A stretch of 64,000 bases of DNA from Sinohyriopsis cumingii (GCA_028554795.2 CM068839.1:43087117-43151116), one strand, 5' to 3'. Numbered from the stretch's first letter, positions 1 through 12,870 are shown. The notes: generated from the sequence alone by a model not told the origin. A program made the numbers and translations.

Positions 1-1566
1 GGTGGAATCAGCAGCTACCCACCTTTGTCTCCCCAGTTCCAGACACAGCAGCTTGGGCCGTGAGATGCACTGTCAGCTATCTGGGAGAGGTTGTGGGCCT
101 CTGCCCCCTTTCTTCCTATGGTTCTACAATTGCGGGGTCAGAATGGCAAGATGACTCCAATAGCCCCTCTTGGAGGGCACAAGCCCTATATCACCAGTCT
201 ATATTTCCCAGTGATAATACACCCAGGAAGATTCCATGTCATTTGGACAATTCAGACCTTCATTTATGGAGACAATCTAGAGAGTAACCATCTGTATTGC
301 CCAGTCAGGCCCCAATCGCTACTGCCCTATGATATTGGACACATTCTGGCAACATCTTTAGGCGGGATAGAGACCTATCTTATCTATAGACAATACTAGT
401 CTTCTGGAGCAATATCCCTTATTTGTCTCCAAAGGGATCCAATCTGGGGTTTTTGACATGGCTCGATTTGAACCCTTTGATCTTCTAGCCTAAACATCAC
501 TATCATAGAGACCATGTTTACTAATAGCTTTAGCTTCAGCATGCAAGGTAATAGGGCTGCATCCCCCTTTATGTTCACTGGAATTCTCTTCAGATTGGAA
601 GGTTCAGTGGTTCTAATGGTACCATCAGGCTTCATAGCCCAGAACAGTAGGATTTATGATCTCTGACACATTCCAACATCATGTGACATTGCTCATGATA
701 AAAAGCTCACTGATCTCCAGTGACCAAATTGAAACTTGCTTGAGTTGAGCCAAGTTAGAACCTCTCATGATTTGCTTAAGTTCCTATCATACAATACATG
801 CTTCCTGATAGCTGTAGCTTTCACATGCTGGGTCAGTGAGCTACATGCCCTTTCTGTCAACCTGAACTATCTTCTGGTCAGTTTGAATTATTCAGTAGTC
901 CTCCCGACACAACCAGGCTTAGTTGCCAAGAATTGGTTTCTGTCCATAGGTAATTGACGAGTCATCATTTGTCCTCTCTTTTCCATAGACCAGTCCTGCA
1001 AGATCCTGTCTGCACCCTCAAGCACTACCGAGACAAGTGGCATGAGCAACGTCTCCTCACGTAGCTTACTGCTCTTAAGTTTTGAGCAACCTCTTTGAGA
1101 CAGAACACAGGATATCATGCTCTTTATTCCTGGCTGAAGAGGTCATATGCTTAGTGTGCTCTGATATCTCACCAGATCAGAGTAGCCTCATGTGTATGAA
1201 GGCTCAGAAATCTCAAGCCAGCTCTGCAGGTCTTACTTTTGAAAGCAATGTTTTGATCTGAGATATTGTTGAAGTTACTAGCTGGCATACAGAGTCAACC
1301 TTCTTGAGTTTTACCTCAGAGACTTAGTGTTGCAGAAACAAAATTTGGATCTTGGAGGGCTGGTGGCAGCAGCAGACGGTCACCAGCCCCAACTAGATCA
1401 ATCAACACAGCTGGTTTGCTTTGCTGGATTCGCCAGTGAACAATTTTTATAGGCAAGAAGACTTCATGTTCTCAACCATGTGAGTTGCTTGTGTCATTAG
1501 AGAAGGGGGAATCCAACCACCTCATCAGAGGTAGAGATCATATGCTCAGCATCCCCTACTTATAAC
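1..1566. other. Unresolved repeat-like DNA
   Basis: No gene is supported here. Several short open stretches occur on both strands, but none shows a motif I recognise and they overlap one another. The composition is less AT-rich than the next 2 kb and the stretch ends close to a TATA-like box, so it could be a decayed retroelement or its terminal region. That is a guess. Confidence 0.2.
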
Positions 1567-1631
1567 GTAATGTGATTGGTGAACGTATTTGTAGGAGAAT
1601 TCTCCGAGAATACTTACACAATCACATTACT
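1567..1631. repeat. 65-bp near-palindrome
   Basis: The outer arms GTAATGTGATTG and CAATCACATTAC are exact reverse complements, and the centre AGGAGAATTCTCC is palindromic. Between them the arms pair imperfectly. It could form a hairpin or be the core of a small foldback element. No function is implied. Confidence 0.65.
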
Positions 1632-1709
1632 TAAAAACTCTCCCAACCATCCCGCCATGTGAGCATCTGCATTAGTCTTGCTCAGCTAAAAACTGGTGAC
1701 ACCTGGTGG

Positions 1710-1717
1710 TATAAAAG
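1710..1717 (+). promoter_or_regulatory. TATA-like box TATAAAAG
   Basis: TATAAAAG is followed by a G-rich run, a layout typical of a strong RNA polymerase II core promoter. No open reading frame follows directly and a SINE begins about 100 bp downstream, so it may be a promoter left from a decayed element. Chance occurrence is possible. Confidence 0.25.
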
Positions 1718-1814
1718 GGGAGGTAATGAGCAAGAGTTTTTGCCCTTTAAGTAAGGCTGGATTCGCTACTACACACCACAGGTACTGGGTGTGGTTGAAA
1801 GATATTTTACAGAA

Positions 1815-1984
1815 TTGTTGATGTTATGGGGTTTAACACCATTTTTCAGCACAAACCTGGCAGCCAGTATAACTAGTGGAGGAAAAACCACTGACCTACT
1901 GGTAAGCTTTCTCACATTACCTGAGTGTGATAATTGAACACATGCAGAGAACTGTAGTGGAGAGCACCTTAGACTACTCAGCCA
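1815..1984 (-). mobile_element. tRNA-derived SINE, family 1, truncated copy
   Basis: It shares the segments 'ggggtttaacaccattttt', 'cagcacaa', 'ggcagccagtataa' and 'gtggagagcac' with the better copy at 33457-33705, in opposite orientation. The copy is diverged and lacks a clear tRNA-like head. Confidence 0.6.
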
Positions 1985-4264
1985 CACTAGAATCATAATG
2001 TATCAATTACTTAAAATATAACCAAACAAAATCTCAACCAAGACGTTATATTAGATGTATTTATTGGTATGCTCAACATTTAGTAAGGTGTGTTCAGTTA
2101 CTGTAACTTAGAGGATACACAGATGACTCAATGTCAAGAACGTTCCAAATATATCACCAAAATATACTATTTTATGTGCATGAACATATTAACAGATGCA
2201 TAATATTCTTTTGTGAAGAAATGTGCAACAAACTTTAATTATCATTAATATAAACAAGAAACCCGGTTTACTGCAACCAGTTTTGAGTAAAAAAACCTAT
2301 TGAGGTTACACATGGACAGCAAACTTGTCAAAATGCCAAGCTATGGTATACATTTTTTTAAAGTTTTATTACATTTTCTTGATTTGTTTACAAAAATAAT
2401 GCAAGCAGAAAATGGATTGTGTAGCAAAACAATTTTCTTGCATAGTGTGTATACATAACATTGTTATCATATTTCTCGATAATATCAGACATTTCAAAAC
2501 CATCAGTACTCCTAAATATGCTGTATTATGTAAACATTTGATAGAAATTATTAATATTCAACAAAAAGGCTGAAGCATGTACAAATTTACACTGCAACCC
2601 CCCCCCCCACAGGGTGACTGAAGCAAGTAATATCAGATTTGCCCATGGCCATTCAAAATTCAAGCCATTGATTGCTTATTAAATATAGGTAACAGCACTA
2701 CTAGTACTTCCAGAAACAGTTCCCATGTAAAACGCATAAAAGGAATCTGCCATTCTGGATGAACTGCGAGAAATTTTTATGAAATATGGCATCTATCGCT
2801 TGCCTATATCTGAAATATTGTATCAAAAAAGTTAATGCATACTGTAGCAAAGCAGCTGGTATTTGGCAGCCCAGTCCATTCAGAAACAAATTTTATCAAC
2901 CCAAACGTAAAGTGCCTACTACGTGAGTGTACATGATTTATTTACAAAGTAGTTATTATATAGCCATCGCTACACATTTCTGATATCACGTTCAGTTGCC
3001 TGCTTCGTTGAAAGTTTCTTTTGTCAGTCACGAGTTCATCCATGTTGTCAACTTTGGCATTTTTACTTTTTAAATGGTTCAAACAGTTGGTTTACTTCAT
3101 CCACAGACAAATAAAATAAATCAAAAGTACTTTATTATATGCTTATTTTTTTCTCCATTAATTTTACATTGTCAGAATTGTTCAGTATTTTACGATATTA
3201 AACTTACGCGCACTTCGTATTGCACTCGTAAAGGAATTACTTTCTTTTGTAAACAAACAATGGACGAAGATGCCAGCACTTTTGATTTGTAAACGAATCA
3301 TGTGCACTCGCGTTGTAGGCTCTTTATGTTTTGGTTGATTAAATTTGTTTCTGAATGAACTAAATAAAGCTAAAGCAGATGTTTTGTGGACTGCCACAAA
3401 CCAGCTGCTTTGCTACGTTCCGTGTTAACTTTTTTGATACAATATTTCGGATTTAGGTGGGCGAGAAACACCAGATTTCATAAAATTGCTGGGTACCTAC
3501 AAATAACATGCAAGTGACAAGTCATAAACTGTCTTCTTTAGCTGGTCATATGAATGGCAAAAAATATACTTAGTTTCACATCCAGAATTTCCTCCAAATG
3601 TACTTTCTTAGTTCTGCAAATCCGAATTACATGAGCCATGTCATGGGTTCTCAAGCTTGATTACACATTTTCAAACTGTACTGTAATTTCGACTATATTC
3701 CAAGTGCAATTACATCCTCCTTGCTGCACTAAAAATGAAATAAACATTGAATTCCATTGGTGTCTTTTTGATAATTGCAGTTGAAAGACTTCATATTTTT
3801 CCCACATTATAATTTCAAACATTCAATGACAGAACAGAAACACAATGCAGATGCCAACACTCTGCTCCGTTGCAGCTGAAATCTGATGTACTTCATGTAG
3901 AATTGACACAGATAAATCCAGTCCATAAGCATGAAATTTTGTAGAAATAACAAAAATACCAAAATCTATTCATTCCAGATTGAATAGAAAAGTTGTTGTA
4001 AAGTGCATTCATTCACAATATGGCTCCAAATTTCAATTTTAAGTAGACCAAAACACCATGTTCTTTTGAAGTTAGTCTAGTGCGCAACTTAGTAGAAATT
4101 TATCTGGGTGGAGTTATGTGCACATTAATAATGGTGTGTAATGATGACTCTGCACTTGTGTACTTGGTTTGGAATATGGCATACATTCATTTACTATGTT
4201 TCATGTAGTGTATTTTTGTTTAGGTAGAATAAGTAAATGAGCATATAATAAAAAGTTTACTGAA
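1985..4264. other. No gene seen
   Basis: This stretch is AT-rich non-coding sequence downstream of the host gene. A 10-base C run lies near 2600. The few short open frames have no recognisable motif. Nothing else is supported. Confidence 0.5.
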
Positions 4265-4369
4265 TTTGTATCGGAAAATATGAACTCGTTTTGTCGGGTG
4301 GATATACTGCACTCCCAAGGTCTTGCAGTATTTACATCCGAAAAATTTGTTCATATTTTCTCATACAAA
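4265..4369. repeat. 105-bp foldback (hairpin) element
   Basis: The left arm (TTTGTAT..GAAAATATGAAC..to ATACTGCA) and the right arm (TGCAGTAT..to GTTCATATTTTC..ATACAAA) are imperfect reverse complements of about 46 bp around a 12-bp loop. This is the shape of a small foldback MITE. No other copy was noticed in this window. Confidence 0.6.
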
Positions 4370-4724
4370 AGCTGTAACCTATAAATATTATTAATAAGAA
4401 AATTTATTTGTGTCTCTTGTATTATAGCTATTCACTATGGCAGTCATGGCTGAAACTGGATTCCACATCACAAAGAACATGAATGAAAATTCAACAAAGA
4501 CTATTGTTCAAGGACATCTGAAATAATTGTGACCCAACATTTATAATAACTTCCAAACACTCCTATAATTCAGGTTTCTTGGCTTCAAAATGAATTACCA
4601 TTTTAAAAAAATCAATAAAGTACTGATTTATGTGAATCAAGATAATTATGGAAAAGTGGATAATTTTGTAAATATTGCACCGAATGATGAAATATCCAGT
4701 GGATAACATATATACTAGTTTCCA

Positions 4725-4744
4725 TGTGTGTGTGTGTATATATA

Positions 4745-4820
<76 letters not shown>

Positions 4821-4838
4821 CACACACATACACACACT
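4725..4838. repeat. Compound (TG)n(TA)n(CA)n microsatellite
   Basis: A short TG run passes into about 80 bases of nearly pure TA and then a CA/TACA run. The apparent Tyr-Ile proteins on both strands are translations of this simple repeat and are not genes. Confidence 0.95.
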
Positions 4839-6780
4839 TGTTAGACATGTTCCTTAATGAAAGGAATTGTAAAAAAGATGTTACCTAAGTGAGAATATAA
4901 AATAGCAATATATGATACATATTTCCAGGAGTAAACTGTACACAAACACAAAATTTATAGTAGGAAACTGTAATCAGTGTAATCTAATATTACATAAACC
5001 AATTTAATGTACACAAGAAATAATATTAAAAAAATTCTGATATTAACTATTAGATTTTTGTTACCGATTCCGAATGTTCAGTAATAGTGATAACAGTTTG
5101 TCTCTTCAAATACATAGAGCATTTTCCTCACCATGAGGCCCTTCATTGTAACACATATTATATATAATGAAGACAGAAGTAAACTGCACTTTCAAACATA
5201 TTGTAGCTACAAAACCACTGTTTTAAAAATGTTTCAATGGACCCAAAACCTCTACAATAGAAGAACACTTGTGTCAATGCAAAATTTAGATCCATTATGA
5301 TAATGTATAGAACACAACAATGAACAGATGATAATAACAGAATAATGTATGGATACATATGTTAAATATGCAAACAACGTGGAAGAAGCCAAATGGCACT
5401 TTACTCAGTGATATTCTTACTATTCAAATGAAAAGCCTGTGCAAAATTACTGTATAAAATATAATACATATTTGTATGGGAATGTTTGTACATTTGCACA
5501 TCTTTGCTGAATCCAGCTATATTTGTATTGCAAATCTACAATAAAATGCTTTAACATAAAAAGACAATAACAACTTACCATTAACATGGAAAATTAAACT
5601 AACCTATACCTATCTGTTGCTACATGATGCCTGGGGTGGAGGGACAACATACCCTCTGTACTTACAGTAAAATACACCATCTTTAGGACAAAGATGAAAG
5701 CATGTTCCATGCATCCCACAAAGAAAGTATCAAGCTATATGCTTGTAAGATTGGGTTTGCTTATGATTTACACAGTATAAGACATTTTTATTTACATGGT
5801 GGTAATTTTTCATATGGAAAAACTGTACATGCACATGTATAGCATCCGTTTACTGACTCCAGGCACAAGCCAAAGAATATATTACTAAGGAATAAGGCTG
5901 CAACAATTACCAAATTTAGGACTCTAGTAATCAGACAGGCAGACCTGACTTGGCTTCCTGCACTAGAAATTGTGGTTTACAACACTGCTATATCTAGCCA
6001 GATTGGGAAACGTGCATGCCCTCCCAACTGCTTGTTCCTGGAAAAATTTGCACACTAAAAAAACTGCATAGAACACTAGGTCCAAGTGGGCCTGATATTG
6101 CTTATACTAAAACAAATATGGCTGATCGGTCAGAATCCGACTTGTTTTCCCCCATCTACCTACCAAAAGTAAACTTTAGTTGCAGGGCTTATTTGATTCC
6201 TTTGATAACCTATAAATAAAATGAAATGCAATCTAGTCACAATATGCAGAAAAATCTGGAAATCTTTTTTTTAATAAACACAAATTTATAATTTAAACAA
6301 AAATGTTATTGTATTTATGGCATTTAATATATTAAATACCATAAAATAATGCATATACTTGTAATAAAATCAAAACAACAAATATTTCAAAACACCTGAA
6401 TACTGCAATATCATTTTAAGGTTCTTTGTTGCTTTGGTTAGTTTTTTTGTTGTGAAATGCAAGAAAAATCAAAGGACACTGCAGCAAATTCATTCCATGA
6501 CTGCATATAATTCATTATTCTTCCAAGTTAATCTTGTCTGTAATATTTACTTTAATATAGTTTTACTGGTTGTATTTTCTTTATTTGTATTTTTCTTCAG
6601 CTTTAAAGCACAGATTATTCAGAGTAATTCCTAAAATATATTATTTTGCTAATTTAACTTTGTTTTTTTGAAATTTATGAATCCTGTATTTTAAAATTAT
6701 TTTGTAAAAAAAAAATTGAAAGTGGGATTACTCGGCATAACCGTATACCTGTGACTCAAATAATTTATTAATACTCGTGT
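4839..6780. other. No gene seen
   Basis: This is AT-rich non-coding sequence with A and T homopolymer runs. I see no repeat unit, splice-bounded exon or conserved motif that can be supported. Confidence 0.5.
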
Positions 6781-7500
6781 TTTATTAAAGATCTTAATGC
6801 CAGGATTCTTTCTGTCAAGTCTAGTCAAATTCTAGTCTTGGCAAAGCCATTTCAAGACCTTTCAGTTTATTGTAATGGTTGCTATATTTTATGGTGGATT
6901 GTTGTCGTTGTAGGGTTTAACACCATTTTTCAGCACAAGATAGGCTATACATGGCAGCCAGTATAATTGGTGGAGGTTAACCCTGGAAAGAACCACCAAC
7001 CCACAAGAAGCTACTGGCAAGCTTTCTCATATACCCACATTGGCTGAACCCATGCAGACATGTGTGAGATGGCAGTAATCTGTAACGGTGAGCACTTTAG
7101 ACCACTTGGGGCCATTTTTATGGTGGATCAACATCATTTCAACAAACTTTAAAGTCCTTCCTGCCAAGTTTAGTTAAATTCTAGTCAGCACTTTTGGAGA
7201 AAAAAACATTGTTTAAAGATTTTTATATTTTTGTAACAGCATATTTTTATTTTTTAGCAAGAGTGGCCATTTTTAGAAGGCAGATCATAAAATATTACAG
7301 TTTTTTTTAGAAGGTGCTTAAAGGGTTTTACTACATTTAACAAAGCTGACGATATCGGATGGTAGTTTGGCATCATCTGTGCAAAATTGTAAAGCTCTTC
7401 ATGCCAAGATGATTGGGCTAAATAGGACCAAAATTGGTCCAGCAGTTTTTGAATAAAGTTTAAAATACCATTTGTTGACAGACAGATGATGAATGAAGGA
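6781..7500. repeat. Degenerate dispersed repeat units, split by a SINE
   Basis: Three diverged copies of a phrase like 'agtcctt..tgccaagtttagt.aaattctagtc' occur near 6800, 7150 and 7390, the last two followed by a 'ttttgga/ttttgaa' stretch. They look like remnants of one dispersed family. The SINE at 6899-7113 sits among them. Confidence 0.4.
6899..7113 (-). mobile_element. tRNA-derived SINE, family 1
   Basis: Read on the minus strand it begins 'ggccccaagtggtctaaag', matches the 33457-33705 copy through the 'gggtatatgagaaagctt' and 'ggcagccatgtatag' parts, and ends in the family tail 'aaatggtgttaaaccc' plus a degenerate AAC run. The B-box region is eroded. Confidence 0.75.
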
Positions 7501-8612
7501 CTAGACCCTAAGCTAACTTGACCTTAAGGATTGTCCATTATTTTTGGTGGACCAATCATAAAAAATTTGAGCTAAACATCAGTACAGCCTTTATTATCCA
7601 CATGTACTATAGCTTGTAAAATCATCTGATGAGAATGAAAAGTAGGTTATATCAAAATATCAGTTCACATCCGTTTCAACCCCAAAAATGTAATCCTGTA
7701 AGAATGAGTACCCCGGGAAAATTTAACTAGATGAGAAGAAAATATCAAGTGATCCTAATTGTCACTAGGAGCCGTCTCTTTCCTTCGGAGTTCTTGGGTT
7801 CCAAATTTGGATTATATGAAGAACTTGCCTTGTACACTGATACTTGCTGCAGCACTACTGTGGAGCAAATGTGTAGCAGAAATTCTTTAGCACTCCGAAC
7901 ACTCAATGAAGGTGACTCGTACATAGTATACTAAGTGCAATACAATTTAAGCACTAAATACGATAAAATGATTCAAATATTTGTTTTTTGTTTGTCACAG
8001 AAACAGATTCATTCAGTGGTAAACAAACATTTACAAATTCAATTAAAGACCAAATCAAACTTTTGTCTCATAAATGTGAATAGTTTAGTATTAGAGGATT
8101 GAAAACTCAGTGAATATATTGACAACATATCCTTCCTGAGGTCCATTTATACTAGATAAAGTTTGCTCTTAACTTGAGAGCTTTCAATTTTTGACCATGT
8201 CTCTTGGACAGTGATCTGAACACTTGTATTCAAACAAAAAACAATGAAATTTAATCTTAAGAAGCAAAAATTGCACAAATGGTTGCCTAGTGTTTTAATT
8301 TTTTTTATATGCAATGCACAGCCATCTAGATGATAAATTTAACAAAAGGAACATTAAAACATTAGATACCCCAAAGCTGGTCAAGAAATGAGGTGGGAGT
8401 TGGAGTGGACAAATTATTACAAATAGTAGTATGATCAGTGTAACTCGAAGTATTTCCTGTTTTCAATTTGAACCTAAAATGTCACATGGGTTAAAGACTG
8501 GTCTTTGAAAAGTAACAGTACCTCTTACTGCACCTTTCATCTTGGCTCCTCTTAAAAAATAGTTCCCACGTTTAAGTCCAGACTTGAGAAGATTGGTTAC
8601 ATTTGTTGGACT
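7501..8612. other. No gene seen
   Basis: No exon or repeat family is supported. A minus-strand frame of about 60 codons near 7935-7755 stays open, but it has no recognisable motif or splice sites and was not called. Confidence 0.4.
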
Positions 8613-8912
8613 TAATTTAACCAAATCAGCTGACTTCTAGACTTCAAATTTAACCAAATCAGCTGACTTCTAGACTTCAAATTTAACCAAATCATCTGAC
8701 TTCTAGACTTCAAATTTAACCAAATCGGCCGACTTCTAGACTTCAAATTTAACCAAATCATCTGACTTCTAGGCTTCAAATTTAACCAAATCGGCCGACT
8801 TCTAGACTTCAAATTTAACCAAATCATCTGACTTCTAGACTTCAAATTAACCAAATCAGCTGACTTCTAGATTTCAAATTTAACCAAACAGGCTGACTTC
8901 TAGACTTCAATT
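8613..8912. repeat. 33-bp minisatellite, about nine units
   Basis: The unit 'aaatttaaccaaatcatctgacttctagacttc' repeats with few changes; the variable triplet alternates between CAGCTG, CATCTG and CGGCCG forms. Because 33 is a multiple of three, the array gives an artificial repeated frame (LNLKSRSQMIW) on the minus strand. Confidence 0.95.
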
Positions 8913-9100
8913 TAAGTCTGGACATGACGTCTGTTGGTGAATCTAGACCTAGTGTTAATTTCGCATCATTAAGCCAAGACTCAAGACATTGGTCAAACTA
9001 GATTCAGACTTGAATTTCAATATAAGTTAAGTCCAGGCTTAAGCTCTGTTGGTGAATTCCTGGCTAATTCTCGGTGAAGGGATACATATCTGAAGCTCTC

Positions 9101-9310
9101 TGTGCATATTTATAGTAAAATAAGCCCAACTGCAAAGACCCAGATCTGCATCACATAATGTGCTGGCAGATCTGGTCTGTGCAGTTTGTTAAGAATAATC
9201 AATAAAAAAAAGCCACAACAGACCCTGATCTGTAGGTTCATTATTCTATGGCAGATTATGATCTTTGTTGTTTGTAGTTTGACCGGACTTATAAGCAAGC
9301 ATATATGGTA
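9101..9310. mobile_element. Palindromic MITE, family P, copy A
   Basis: This is one of eight copies in the window. The consensus begins 'accatatatactc.cttataag', then 'aactgcaaactgcacagacc' and 'cagatctgcc', and ends with the inverted forms. Here the ends are diverged on the left and good on the right ('ataagcaagcatatatggta'). There is no coding capacity; it is a non-autonomous DNA element of unassigned superfamily. Confidence 0.8.
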
Positions 9311-9529
9311 TCTGCAAAGGTGTATAATATAATTTCCAGTCTTTAAAAAAATGTCCAACAAATTATGGGCTGAAAAAAGCAAAAAAACAAAAATGCATAC
9401 ACTTGACAGTAAATCATTGCACATTAATATAAAGACATTTTGTCCACCAGGAAGATTACAACTGCTCTTCGTACAAAGGCCTTGTCAAGCCCTATAGATG
9501 ACATGTTGTACAGCTACTGCAAGATGCAT

Positions 9530-9960
9530 ATGGTCACAGGCAACTAATTATTTTATGAGCTATGGAATCAGCCTACGTGTGGTGGTATATTTAAATAAAA
9601 TATTTAAAAGAAAGAATGTTAATGATAAGCAGAAAATAATTACTAAAAAAAAAATTAACAAAAATTTGTAGAAGTTTACATATGGGTATATAGTACAAAA
9701 CAGTATATGCGAACCTAAAAACTTGTTTTCATTTTATCGCAGTCACCTCTTGGGTACCAAACGGATGTAACGGGGCAGGATTTTCATAGTGGGCATCTAC
9801 AATGCATTTCATTGCTTTAAAAGTTTCCTCTTGTACAGATCATTCATAGAATGTAAGCACGATTTGCTGTTCTTCCACTTAAGTATAGCAATCTGATCAA
9901 ACATTGAAATTAATTTGATGGGACCACTAATTGATAGATGACCACTATGTGCTAAATGTT
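9530..9960 (+). repeat. Old segmental duplication, copy 1
   Basis: The phrases 'caactaatta.tttatgagctatg', 'gtgtggtggtata', 'atttaaaagacta/aaag', 'gcgaacctaaaaac' and 'gatcattcatagaatgt' recur in the same order at about 10680-11280. The two copies are well diverged. Copy 1 has no MITE at the site where copy 2 carries one. Confidence 0.6.
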
Positions 9961-10679
9961 GCATCTTGTAATCTGAACAATTTCTCATCTGAATTTCCCA
10001 TAATTATCGCCCATTTTCTGAAATATTTTATTTTATTATGGGTAGATTTCTCTCTGCTTCAGGTACAATGACACAAATAGTCTAATCATTTAACTTTGAT
10101 AATTAATAAATGTTTAACTAGGAATTTTACTGACACCAAATGGGACTGCTTGGTTTTTCCAATGTGGTTCAAACTGGTCTATCATGATGGAGGAGTGGTC
10201 TCCAAGATTTACTCAACCTTACCTAGGCCAATCACTGCACACACATGCACCTTTCATGCAAACGTTTGCCAGATATGTCTTAACAAAGATGAAAGGCACA
10301 TGATACCAACTCAATAACACCATGTAATGTTTTGAAAAATGCAAAGAAATCGGAACATTTTATATCAACTATGTAATGGTCCCAGATTCCCTACCTCCAT
10401 ATATTTGAATGTGCATGAGAATTTGCTTTGTTTTAGGATATGCACTGTGCTACATCTCCACATGGGAACCAAAATACTTCTGAATATATTAAGAAGTTTC
10501 AGATGGGAGACTTATTTTATGTTAAATATTATCAGTTTATCATTACTGCAAGATTCCAAATTGAAACAAAATCTAGTAAATTTAACAGTAACTGCACAAC
10601 TACTTTGCTTTTGCAGGAAATTTCAAGGAAAATGTGTTGTTGACTATGAATAATTATTATAAAATTAAAATAATGTCTT

Positions 10680-11280
10680 TGGGACAAAGGCAACTAATTA
10701 CTTTATGAGCTATGAACTAGACTGTGTGGTGGTATACTAAATACTGTATTTAAAAGACTAAAGGTGCTGAGGGGCTGCAAATAATAATAAGGAAAAAAGT
10801 TTTTTTTCTCAGAAGAAGCATACATAAAGGTACCATGTATACTCTCCTACAAGACGAGTCCGACTGCAAACTGCACAGACCCAAATCTGCCATTGCATAA
10901 TGTACCAGCAGATCTGGGTCTGTGCAGTTTGTTAGGGGTAATCAGTGTAACAAACAACACAGAACCTACAGGCACATTATGCTATGGCAGATTAGGATCA
11001 TTGTTTACAGTTTGTCTGGATTTATAAATGTGTAAAACTGTATGAAAATAGCAACCTTGAACCTAAAACCTTTTCAATTTATTGCCATCACCACACAGGG
11101 ACTACTGACTATATTATGAATTTTGTTATAAAAAAACAAGTTGGACAGAATATTATTGTCCTCTTGGATAAATCATTCATAACATGTCAGCTTATTTGCT
11201 GAGCTTACCACAAAAGTATAGTGCAGTGACCAAATATTAACCTTAAATTTCATTTGAACTGAATTAATTGTCTGTGCCCA
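10680..11280 (+). repeat. Old segmental duplication, copy 2
   Basis: This stretch is collinear with 9530-9960 and is interrupted at 10831-11033 by MITE copy B. The extra length relative to copy 1 is largely that insertion. Confidence 0.6.
10831..11033. mobile_element. Palindromic MITE, family P, copy B
   Basis: It runs from 'accatgtatactc' through 'aactgcaaactgcacagacc', 'cagatctgggtctgtgcagt' and 'ggcagattaggatc' to a decayed right end. The inner palindrome around the two 'cagatctg' blocks is clear. Confidence 0.8.
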
Positions 11281-11851
11281 TATCCTTCATGAAAACCCAA
11301 TTTTAAACACCTTCCCAAGCCAAAACAATTTTCACAACTGGATTATCTTCCATGCTAAAAAAAATATAAAAAAATCGACCACATTTTATTACAATGCAAG
11401 ATTGTTGCTAACCTAATGGAATGTAATCTAAAAATATAAAACTGCACCAGCAACTTCATGAAGCCTCTACATCAGGTCTCTCAAAAGTTACTCAATGTAA
11501 CACTGTTCCATATATAACGCAGGCATGGTCATGATTTCACTATACTGGGTGAATTTTCCTGTTGGTATTTGCTACTGGTTTTACTTTATTTTCATTCTTG
11601 GCTTAATAAAACCCATTACAATTTATTTCACTTGCAACAATCCCAATTATAATGTGATTCTGCATATATAACATATTCATTATAACATTTTTTTCTTCAA
11701 ACATGTATGTTTTTTTCATACCCCAATATAAAGCTGCCTTGCCTATAATGCAGTACACTTATGTGGCTCTTGTATCATTGTAAAGAAAAATCACAGTGTA
11801 AGTTAAGGCAAGCTATATCAATATTTCCTCAGAAGAAAAAAATTAGCCAGT
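11034..11851 (-). other. Probable 3' untranslated region of the host gene
   Basis: This lies directly downstream of the stop codon at 11852 on the minus strand. It is AT-rich, with several AATAAA-like hexamers on the minus strand. I cannot choose a cleavage site. Confidence 0.4.
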
Positions 11852-12108
11852 CTACACCATTATCACATCTTCAGAAGATGAAGAATCCCTATTTGGGCAT
11901 TCTGCAGAGTCTGGTGAGGATGCACTGCTTCTTAAACCCGATTTTATTTTGACTGTTTCACTGTCTGACTCTGATGTAACATCTTCATCAGAGGCACTAT
12001 TTTTTTCCTCTTTTACCTCCACCTTTATCTCCTCAGACTCTTTGGAATTCTTCTTGCTGTCCCCTTGGACTAATGCTGGTACAAACATGGAATTGGGTCT
12101 CTTCTCAT
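11852..12108 (-). CDS. Host gene, terminal coding exon (exon 8 of those found)
   Basis: The acceptor 'ttttaaaaacag' precedes 12108. The exon begins with two bases that complete a codon (phase 1), matching the donor at 26241, and the joined codon reads Asp. It encodes EKRPNSMFVPALVQGD followed by a Lys/Glu stretch and an acidic, Ser-rich tail (SASDEDVTSESDSE, DSSSSEDVIMV), then stops. The tail has many Ser-Asp/Glu sites of casein-kinase-2 type, so phosphorylation is plausible. No domain is recognised. Confidence 0.8.
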
Positions 12109-12479
12109 CTGTTTTTAAAAAGGTAGATTAGGATTGTTGATGTTTGCCAAGAATCAATCAAATGTTTTATAAGTTATTTTACATACTAAAATGTTTCAAT
12201 TTATAACTCATTCAAATGATCACAAAAGTAGCCAACCTCTTTATAAAATTATAAGGCTGAACTGAAGATTTAATTGCTTCTAATTATACATGGCTTTCAC
12301 TTTCATCGCACTTAACCAAAACCATTGTGTAAGAAGGTTATTCATTATAAAATGAAATCATTTAAAGTTCTCAGGATTTCTTAAGAGTATGATAAATGGT
12401 ACATTATGGTCAAGGAAGCTGTTGTAGAACTTGGTTACTGTGAGGCTATCACTGTGACAGTGCTGTTGTATCTACTTGG

Positions 12480-12870
12480 ACTGAAATTAATTGCGATCAA
12501 TTTTGTCTCAAGTGCATGCAATATAATAATTCAAGTATTATAGTGTTGAACTTAAATTATTGTGCAGAAACAATTTTTCAATGTTTGCTCACTGTGACCC
12601 TGACCTTGATCCTAATGATGACATAAGGCTATATGTGACTTCCTTGTCTCAAGTGCAAGTGATATATTAAGTTTGGTTAAAATATTTGGCCGTGAACTAA
12701 GTTACTGTGCTGAAACAATTTTTCTATTTTCAATCACTGCCCTTGACCTTTGACCAAATGAACCCAAAACAAAAAAGTGTCTTTCTTGCCTTAGTTGCAA
12801 GACATCCACAAAGCTGAGTAAAATATATGGTGTTTACAGTAAAACTAAAGTTATTGTGCCAAAACTAAAA
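12480..12870. repeat. Degenerate dispersed repeat with 'ccttgacc' phrases
   Basis: Near-repeated phrases such as 'ctcaagtgcaagtgatat', 'aagttactgtgctgaaacaattttt' and 'tgacccttgaccttg' occur two or three times at about 150-bp spacing. I know such degenerate units as common in molluscan non-coding DNA. They are non-coding. Confidence 0.4.

Noticed and set aside
1-1770. LTR or tyrosine-recombinase retroelement
   Set aside because: No reverse transcriptase, protease or paired terminal repeats could be seen; left as unresolved.
4563-4857. Tyr-Ile repeat proteins
   Set aside because: Translation of the TA microsatellite.
7755-7935. About 59-codon minus-strand frame (MYESPSLSVRSAKEF..)
   Set aside because: Protein-like composition but no splice sites, homology or context; could be chance in the 3' flank.
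8612-8854. 80-codon repeated frame (LNLKSRSQMIW units)
   Set aside because: Artefact of the 33-bp minisatellite.
8613-8912. CRISPR-like array
   Set aside because: Units are directly adjacent with no unique spacers, so it is a minisatellite; the same applies to the other arrays.
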